This document shows positions 63,276-64,000 of a DNA stretch of 64,000 bases, in pieces (position 1 is the stretch's first letter; each line of letters opens with the position of its first letter). Source of the DNA: Methanococcoides sp052057775. GTDB lineage: Archaea; Halobacteriota; Methanosarcinia; Methanosarcinales; Methanosarcinaceae. The position numbers were made by a program, and so were the translations under genes. The stretch lies in assembly GCF_052057775.1 (NCBI RefSeq), contig NZ_CP195121.1, positions 124,001 to 188,000 of the forward strand. Direction: 5' to 3'. Below the pieces are notes generated by a model that saw only the letters and a list, made by a program, of their open reading frames with translations, was not told the origin of the DNA and did no database searches.

Positions 63276-64000
63276 ATGACCAAAGAGACTACCCTATCAA
63301 GAGATTACGAATCAATAGTAGAACAGGATAAGAACTACGTAATGCAGACATACACACGCCAGCCCATCGCCCTTGAGAGCGGGAAGGGGTCTGTTGTCCG
63401 TGACATAAACGGCAGGGAATACATCGACTGTGTGGCAGGAATTGCCGTGAACAATGTCGGACATTGCCACCCACGTGTTGTAGAGGCGATCAGCAAACAG
63501 GCCGAGAAGCTCATCCACGTTTCAAATCTCTATTACACTGACGTCCAGGCACAGCTTGCCGAGGAACTTGTCGGGATTACCGGCATGGGACGTGCATTCT
63601 TCTGTAATTCCGGTACCGAGGCTGTCGAGGCTGCAATGAAGCTCGCAAGGGTCTCAACAGGAAAGACCGAGTTCATCGCAGCAGAACATTCATTCCACGG
63701 ACGTACCATGGGATCCCTTACAGTTACTTACAAATCCGTATACAGGACACCTTTCGAACCTCTCGTCCAGGGAGAGAAGTTCGTACCATACAACGATGCT
63801 CAGGCCATCAGGGATTCAATAACCAAAGACACTGCAGCGGTCATCGTTGAACCGATACAGGGAGAAGGGGGCATCAATGTGCCCTCTGACGACTACCTCC
63901 GGGAAGTGCGTGAGATCTGTGATGAGAACGACATGCTCCTTATATTCGACGAAGTGCAGACCGGTTTTGCCAGGACAGGAAAGTGGTTCTGTAAGGAACA
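63276..64000 (+). CDS. argD: Acetylornithine aminotransferase, partial
   Basis: The first 241 codons of a class III PLP aminotransferase, cut by the window end. The start is ATG 63276 with GAGGT 5 nt before it. Visible motifs are YVMQTYTRQPIALESGKG, FFCNSGTEAVEAAMKLAR, HSFHGRT, VEPIQGEGG and the PLP-contact FDEVQTGFARTG. The PLP lysine lies beyond the edge. Arginine synthesis is the usual role; GABA or ornithine aminotransferase cannot be fully excluded. Confidence 0.92.
   Translation, partial: MTKETTLSRDYESIVEQDKNYVMQTYTRQPIALESGKGSVVRDINGREYIDCVAGIAVNNVGHCHPRVVEAISKQAEKLIHVSNLYYTDVQAQLAEELVGITGMGRAFFCNSGTEAVEAAMKLARVSTGKTEFIAAEHSFHGRTMGSLTVTYKSVYRTPFEPLVQGEKFVPYNDAQAIRDSITKDTAAVIVEPIQGEGGINVPSDDYLREVREICDENDMLLIFDEVQTGFARTGKWFCKE

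Noticed and set aside
1..64000. CRISPR arrays, insertion sequences, prophage
   Set aside because: No spaced direct repeats, transposase, integrase or phage-like genes were seen. The only clear long direct repeat is inside the CobN-like gene.

Overview
The window comes from a methylotrophic methanogenic archaeon of the Methanosarcinaceae, most like Methanococcoides or Methanolobus; genus is inferred from gene content and moderate-to-low GC only. Supporting signs are a pyrrolysine-containing dimethylamine methyltransferase (mtbB) with its corrinoid protein (mtbC), an acetyl-CoA decarbonylase/synthase alpha subunit, the mtxXAH methyltransferase cluster, a homoaconitase-type dehydratase, archaeal information-processing genes (aIF2 gamma, Rpo7, Spt4, S24e, S27ae, RfcL, RtcB plus archease), TATA-box promoters and Shine-Dalgarno sites.

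Layout. 1-5.9 kb: mtbCB on the minus strand, divergent from a three-gene signalling unit (FilR1/Msr-type regulator, Cache-HAMP-PAS histidine kinase, receiver protein). 6-9.6 kb: a translation/transcription operon (aif2g, PIN protein, rpo7, spt4, dephospho-CoA kinase, rps24e, rps27ae), followed by a strongly structured candidate ncRNA with its own TATA box. 10-15.2 kb: marR, RND exporter and two COG1361 surface proteins. 15.8-19.1 kb: MscS channel, double-CDGSH protein and a rubredoxin-TPP enzyme fusion. 19-24.3 kb: DUF427, Maf, U32 family and TPR proteins. 24.5-26.5 kb: larB-larC. 27.3-30.3 kb: small ORFs, hacA/leuC, an HTH regulator, tRNA-Ile and tRNA-Ala. 30.6-34.3 kb: a stand-alone cdhA convergent with an FrhB-type iron-sulfur flavoprotein. 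34.5-41.9 kb: an operon of a DUF2162 membrane protein, an ExbB/TolQ-like channel, DUF2149 and a surface-anchored CobN-like giant protein. 42.4-45.7 kb: FKBP lipoprotein, OB-fold protein, sugar nucleotidyltransferase, flippase-like protein. 45.7-53.4 kb: radical SAM protein, small membrane protein, ilvD, a hypothetical protein and mtxXAH. 53.5-64 kb: rfcL, ABC ATPase, ogt, MFS, tRNA-Thr, class II aldolase, CDP-alcohol phosphatidyltransferase, archease, rtcB, PUA protein, a beta-helix protein and the start of argD.

The most notable result concerns UAG. None of the 55 complete coding sequences ends in UAG. The three in-frame UAGs found are the known pyrrolysine site of MtbB and two others, in a MarR regulator (codon 50) and an FrhB-type flavoprotein (codon 341). 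In both, the frame stays open beyond UAG and encodes sequence fitting the family. This suggests pyrrolysine enters proteins outside methylamine metabolism here.

Other points of interest are the extracellular CobN plus ExbB-type system, the solitary cdhA, the rubredoxin-TPP fusion, two structured RNA candidates, and genes whose expected start codon is not AUG, GUG or UUG (mtbC, mtxA, possibly the beta-helix gene).
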